Source: Datisca glomerata (taxonomy: Eukaryota; Streptophyta; Magnoliopsida; Cucurbitales; Datiscaceae). Taken from it: a stretch of DNA of 64,000 nucleotides. The stretch spans positions 620,001 through 684,000 of the forward strand of contig QANY01011365.1 in the NCBI GenBank assembly GCA_003255025.1, written 5' to 3'. The notes beneath the pieces were generated by a model, which ran no database searches, was not told the DNA's origin, and worked only from the letters and a program-made list of their open reading frames with translations. Within the stretch, counting starts at the first letter, position 1, and each line of letters opens with the position of its first letter. Shown here one piece after another: positions 59,888 to 64,000 of the stretch. The position numbers and the translations under genes are program-made.

Positions 59888-59985
59888 AGAAACAAAAAAA
59901 AATAGAAACTCAGAAACAAAAAAAAAATAGAAACTCAGAAACAAAAAAAAAACTTAGAAACCCAGAAAAAAAAACTCAAAAATCC
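59888..59985. repeat. A-rich tandem repeat
   Basis: CAGAAACAAAAAAAAAATAGAAACT-like units repeat three to four times (about 22-25 bp), directly beside array 6. Confidence 0.65.
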
Positions 59986-60254
59986 AAAAACATACCTTGT
60001 TGTGATTCCTTACTGTGGAAGACGAAGACTGAAAGATTTCCACACAGAGAGAGATGTTGTTACTTCGAGAAAGAGAGAGAGAGATGCTCGAGTAGACGAA
60101 GAAATGGTGAAGAGGGTACACAAAGGGGTGAGTTCCGTGTAGGGAATATTACAAGAGAATGTGTAATCATTACTTTTTTTCAAGCCGTCGTTTGGTATTC
60201 ATGAAGTGGCTTTTTGATAATTTCATAAGTTGATTTTGAATGCAAAGTGGCCAG

Positions 60255-60335
60255 GTGTTAGGATAAGAAAAAATTAGGCCAGGAGCATAATTTTGTAAAA
60301 TGCTTTATCCAGGAGTATAGCTTAGCAAAAAAACA
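60255..60335 (-). repeat. Right terminal inverted repeat of the Mutator-like element
   Basis: Reverse complement begins TGTTTTTTTGCTAAGCTATA and matches 52780-52860 in order, including ATTTTACAAAATT. Confidence 0.75.
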
Positions 60336-60344
60336 TTTCAGGAT

Positions 60345-61444
60345 TGTATTAAATTGATGTTCCTTTGTAGTTTAAGTTAAAATAAAAAGTTGGTGTTTTA
60401 CTCATGTTAAAATCTCTAATAGAATGTCATAAGGAATAACAAGAGATGAGTCAAGTCCATTGAATCGATGGCCTATTATGAATAGAAAAAAGGGTGTTTG
60501 GCTTTTCTCGCAATAAGAGATGCACATTTTTTTGGTCAGATAGTTAGTGTTGATTTTAGGATAGGAGCTGAGGCTCTCAAGGGTTTAAAATGAGTATTGA
60601 TGACATATTGATTCTTTTAAATAGAATAAGAGTTATGCTTTAGTACATGTTTTATGAAAACTAATGTTTCCTTTCTTTCTCTTAAGTGGCAAATAATTTG
60701 TCTTGTTTTTATAAATAACTAGTAATATATCCTTGTTGTGCACGAAATTATGTAAAATTAATTAATATATAAACCTCTTCACAAAATGACATATATTAAT
60801 TTTGTTAGTGAAAATTTCATAACATGAAATGGAAAGCAACTTAACAACAAAAAGCATACTAATTAGAAAGAATTATGATTTGAAAAAATTTAAAAATAAA
60901 AAAATGAAAAATTAATTATGATTTGAAAAAATTTCACTAGAGTTTTTAGACACTAAAAATCAATTTGTGTATATTTTCACAAAACCATTAAATGTTGAAA
61001 GTTTTTTTAAAAATAAGCTTGCTTTGAGAATTTTAGATATTATTTAAATACTTTCATGAAAATATTTATTTTTATAGTAGCTCATAAAGCATGAAGATTG
61101 AAGATCATGAAGATATTTACTTTCATGTAGTTTTTATTAGGAGCTTAATAATTTTATTTGCCTTTATTAAAGCTCAATTTATTTAGGAATGCCAATCCTT
61201 AAATTAAGTCTCCGTCCATAAAAAGTCTAAGCACCAAAAATCATATCTCTCTTGCACAATAGACAAAATACATGAGATGGAGATAATGACAAAACACAAA
61301 CAAAGTAAGTTTCAATTTCAAGTAGATAAAGAGAGATAGAGCTTACCCAAATAATTTTTTTTACCATATTGTGTTATTTTGGGTAGAAGTTTTTCTTGCC
61401 TTTTAGGTCAATGATTTTTTGTCTTTCTTATTAAGGATGGAGTG
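60345..61444. other. AT-rich spacer, no gene seen
   Basis: No coding frame of substance and no recognised repeat. It separates the Mutator-like element from the Ogre-type LTR sequences. Confidence 0.55.
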
Positions 61445-61560
61445 TGTTGCAACGTGCATGCGATTCGGAGGGGCGATTGAAATATCATTTTTTTTTAAAT
61501 TTGGAGTCGGCATCAATTATAACTCGTAAAAATTAGAAATTATGTAAAGAAATATACTTC
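61445..61560 (-). repeat. Fragment of an Ogre/Tat-type LTR end
   Basis: TGTTGCAACGTGCATGCGAT ... GGAGTCGGCATCAAT matches the LTR end at 61733-61840 (TGTCACAACATGCATGCGAC ... GGAGTCGCCACCAAT). Only about 115 bp of similarity is kept. Confidence 0.6.
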
Positions 61561-61710
61561 GTAAAAAAGGAACTATATACAACTACAAACATGAGTTAGA
61601 AAAAAATAATGAATCAAATAAACAAACAAAGAACCACACAAAAGGATAACATATGATAACATTTTTGGCTTGACTCTTTATCGATCTAAAAATGGTTAGA
61701 CCAATTGTTT

Positions 61711-61729
61711 GTCCCCAGTGTAGTCGCCA
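61711..61729 (-). other. Primer-binding site (tRNA-Arg type)
   Basis: The minus strand reads TGGCGACTACACTGGGGAC, the primer site of Ogre/Tat gypsy elements with one changed base (usually TGGCGACTCCACTGGGGAC). It lies three bases after the LTR end. Confidence 0.8.
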
Positions 61730-62615
61730 AGCTGTCACAACATGCATGCGACGCGGAGCGGCAGTTGAAAAATCATTTTTGAAAAAAAGAAATTCGGAGT
61801 CGCCACCAATCATTTTAGGGCGTGATTGATCACCCAATTTTAAAATCAAATATTTTGGTCTGTGAAAATTTAAAGTTGGTTCGGGAGTCATTTGCGTGAG
61901 GGGAAGGTATTAGCACCCCACAACACCCATTATGAAAAATGGTTACCAAATTTAATCATATGCTATCCAAATTATTTTTTTAAAATAATGTTATAGAAAT
62001 TCAATTTTGAATGTCTCATTTGGTACATTTTTCATGATAAAAATGAGCAAATAAATGATCTTTAATGGGTGGTACAAAAACCATTGAAAAATTATTTTTT
62101 CTTATTTTTTTTATATTTTTCTTAAATCAAAGCATTATTGGAGTTGCTCTCGGAATCCTAAAAATAACTTCTCACCTCGGTAGTTCAAGAAATTTGGTAT
62201 CCTAAAAATTCTAAAGTCTGTCATCGGATTTTTTAGTGAAAACTAAATAAAAAAATTAATAAAATTTAAATCAAATTATTATGGTTTTAATTTATGACGC
62301 CAATTCTGATGATAAAAGATGAAATAATAATCACATACAATCCTAATAACTAAGAAGAGATAACAGCTATAAAGAAAAATAAAGAATAATAGAATGAAAT
62401 GTTAGAGATGATAAATATGTATGATAAATTTTTAAAAAAATATAGAGGGAAAATAATGAAACAATACGTGGAACAATTAAAAAGATATAAAGAAATAAAT
62501 TTAAACAAACCAATAATATCTACTAGAAAATAGAAAAAAAAAGGAAATAAAATGCAAACAACAACAAAAAACAAAAAAACGCAAAAAAAACAAATAAAAT
62601 AAAATACAAAAAATC

Positions 62616-62637
62616 CAGAGGGTGAAGTCACCCTCTG
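62616..62637. other. Perfect 10-bp stem hairpin followed by T-run
   Basis: CAGAGGGTGA and TCACCCTCTG are perfect complements with two bases between them, followed by ten T (62638-62647). It lies inside the Ogre-type LTR. Confidence 0.8.
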
Positions 62638-62770
62638 TTTTTTTTTTAATTTTATTTTTTACGTATATATATATATATAAAATATTTAATAAATAAATTA
62701 ATTATAATTTTTTTCATGTTTAAATAAATTAATCTATTAAAAATGCTTAGTTTCATACATAATTGGCATG

Positions 62771-63205
62771 AGCATGCTATTTTTGACTACATAGTCTATT
62801 AATTACCATTTTTCATTTCTTCTCTAAACGCTAATCAAATAGCAAAAGAATGGTCATGGATGGTAACTAATTTAAACAAGTGTAACTAAAAATAAATAAA
62901 TAATTTTGTTTGAAATATAAATATACCATTTTTTTTATTTTGGACTACTTAGTTCACTAATTACCATTTTTTCTTTTCTTCCATCATTACTAGGAATGAT
63001 CATAGATGGTAACTAGTTTAAACAAGTGTCACTAAAAAAATCAATAAAACTTTCAAAATAAAATATTTTTTGTTTGGGATATAAATATACCACTTTTTTT
63101 ATTTTGGACTACTTAGTTCACTAATTACCATTTTTCCTTTTTTCCTTCATTTTTAGGAATGATCATGGATGATAACTAGTTCAAACAAGTGTCACAAAAA
63201 TGTTG
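62771..63205. repeat. Tandem repeat, about 160 bp x 3
   Basis: Three successive units carry ATTACCATTTTT, AATGATCATGGATGGTAACT and TTTAAACAAGTGT in the same order. Units 2 (from about 62926) and 3 (from about 63088) are closest to each other. Confidence 0.75.
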
Positions 63206-63888
63206 AACAAAAATTAAAAAGAAAAGACTTATAAGAACATAAAAAAAATCAAAGCTTAAATATTTGCATAATCTTGTATACAGGTTTTACTCTCTATTTT
63301 ATGCATTTTTATGTATGAGAAATTATCATAGGAGATTTTTTTATCAAATGTACACTTTTAACCTATTAAAAGGTTGATTCACATTGAGTTAATATTACAC
63401 TCCTCAAAATCTTTATCATCATCCACATTGATTGAGTTGATGACAAAAATATCTTATTATCAAACTTGTAGAGAAATCAACAATATAAAACTTAAGATTA
63501 AGAGTAGGAGAAGTGATAAAGAATAAGCAAACAACTTATGTATGGAAAAGGAAACAAAGAAATATCAATTACATGAGTATGAAGAAGAGAGATGATGAAT
63601 AATAATGAAAAAGATATATTGTAAGATAAAATGCAAGAAATTTAAACTACCTTAATAGAAAGAATAGGAGAAGATAAAATATGAATAAAAATGAAAACTC
63701 TTTTTCTCTCCATTTTTAAAAAAAATCTCCTATTTTCTCAATTCCTCTCTTTCTCTCTCTAAAATCCCTTCTCTTTCTCACTCTCCAAATCCCTCCTTTC
63801 AAGTGAAGATCTCCCCTCTATTTATATTGGGATCTAGAAATATTTTGTGATGAACGTATAGGAAAACCCTCTTTAGATTTGCCAATGA

Positions 63889-63999
<111 letters not shown>

Positions 64000-64000
64000 A

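Larger units (their letters stand above)
52780..60335. mobile_element. Mutator-like element carrying a DUF1985/Ulp1-like gene
   Basis: A 7556-bp unit bounded by a perfect 9-bp target duplication and inverted repeats of roughly 80 bp (52780-52860 and 60255-60335; shared TTTTTTGCTAAGCTATA-like start, ATTTTACAAAATT and TTATC-TAA words, about 70% alike). Inside, a transposase remnant reads plus (53903-55259) and a DUF1985/Ulp1-like gene reads minus (about 59440-55597), so the two converge. Mutator elements with Ulp1-like genes are known from plants (KI-MULE/Kaonashi in Arabidopsis, CUMULE in melon); this one has the same plan. Six arrays of a self-complementary repeat occupy its non-coding parts. 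The transposase lacks its catalytic core, so it would depend on another copy to move. Confidence 0.88.
52771..60344. repeat. 9-bp target site duplication of the Mutator-like element
   Basis: TTTCAGGAT occurs at 52771-52779 and again at 60336-60344, exactly outside the inverted repeats. A 9-bp duplication is the normal mark of Mutator-type transposition. Confidence 0.85.

Noticed and set aside
62616..62650. Bacterial rho-independent terminator
   Set aside because: The form fits, but it lies in a plant LTR; kept only as an unexplained hairpin.

Overview
The window is nuclear DNA of a flowering plant, most likely a eudicot. The genes have many small GT-AG introns, the sequence is AT-rich, and it is packed with Ty1/copia, Ty3/gypsy chromovirus, L1-type LINE, SINE and Mutator-like elements. 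Two host genes form a small island between about 41 and 52.4 kb. Everything else is transposons, many nested in one another, or AT-rich spacer. One undetermined base (N at 35909) marks a draft assembly. The species cannot be told from the sequence.

Layout. 1-10.7 kb is a three-part nest. A minus-strand copia element (pol at 2559-4343, gag at 10130-10707) carries a plus-strand copia in its reverse transcriptase (1-2558) and a 5.8 kb LTR element with no coding capacity in its gag (4344-10129). 10.7-14.2 kb is AT-rich spacer with hairpin-forming and SINE-like repeats. 14.2-18.4 kb is a decayed plus-strand LINE, followed by a large inverted repeat (18772-19530). 19548-37343 is a degenerate Ty3/gypsy chromovirus with 2 kb LTRs. 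Its 3' LTR is split by a minus-strand copia element with 2 kb LTRs (27099-37013). 37.3-41.1 kb is spacer.

The host genes converge. The plus-strand gene (41153-47829, 16 exons, 902 aa) is a malectin-like/LRR receptor kinase that looks like the counterpart of Arabidopsis At5g48740, with all main kinase motifs. The minus-strand gene (52385-48541, 10 exons, 386 aa) encodes a plastid-targeted multi-pass membrane protein with DedA/SNARE-associated-like features. Both were assembled here by hand from open frames, splice sites and phase continuity.

52780-60335 is the most striking element. It is a 7.56 kb Mutator-like element with a perfect 9-bp target duplication and roughly 80-bp terminal inverted repeats. 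It carries a plus-strand transposase remnant without its DDE core and a convergent minus-strand DUF1985/Ulp1-like (C48 peptidase) gene. Six arrays of a self-complementary repeat (core ACACGATNATCGTGT) lie in its spacers and presumed introns. Its left end is 394 bp upstream of the start codon of the plastid-protein gene. The window closes with a minus-strand Ogre/Tat-type LTR (61733-64000) marked by a tRNA-Arg-type primer site.
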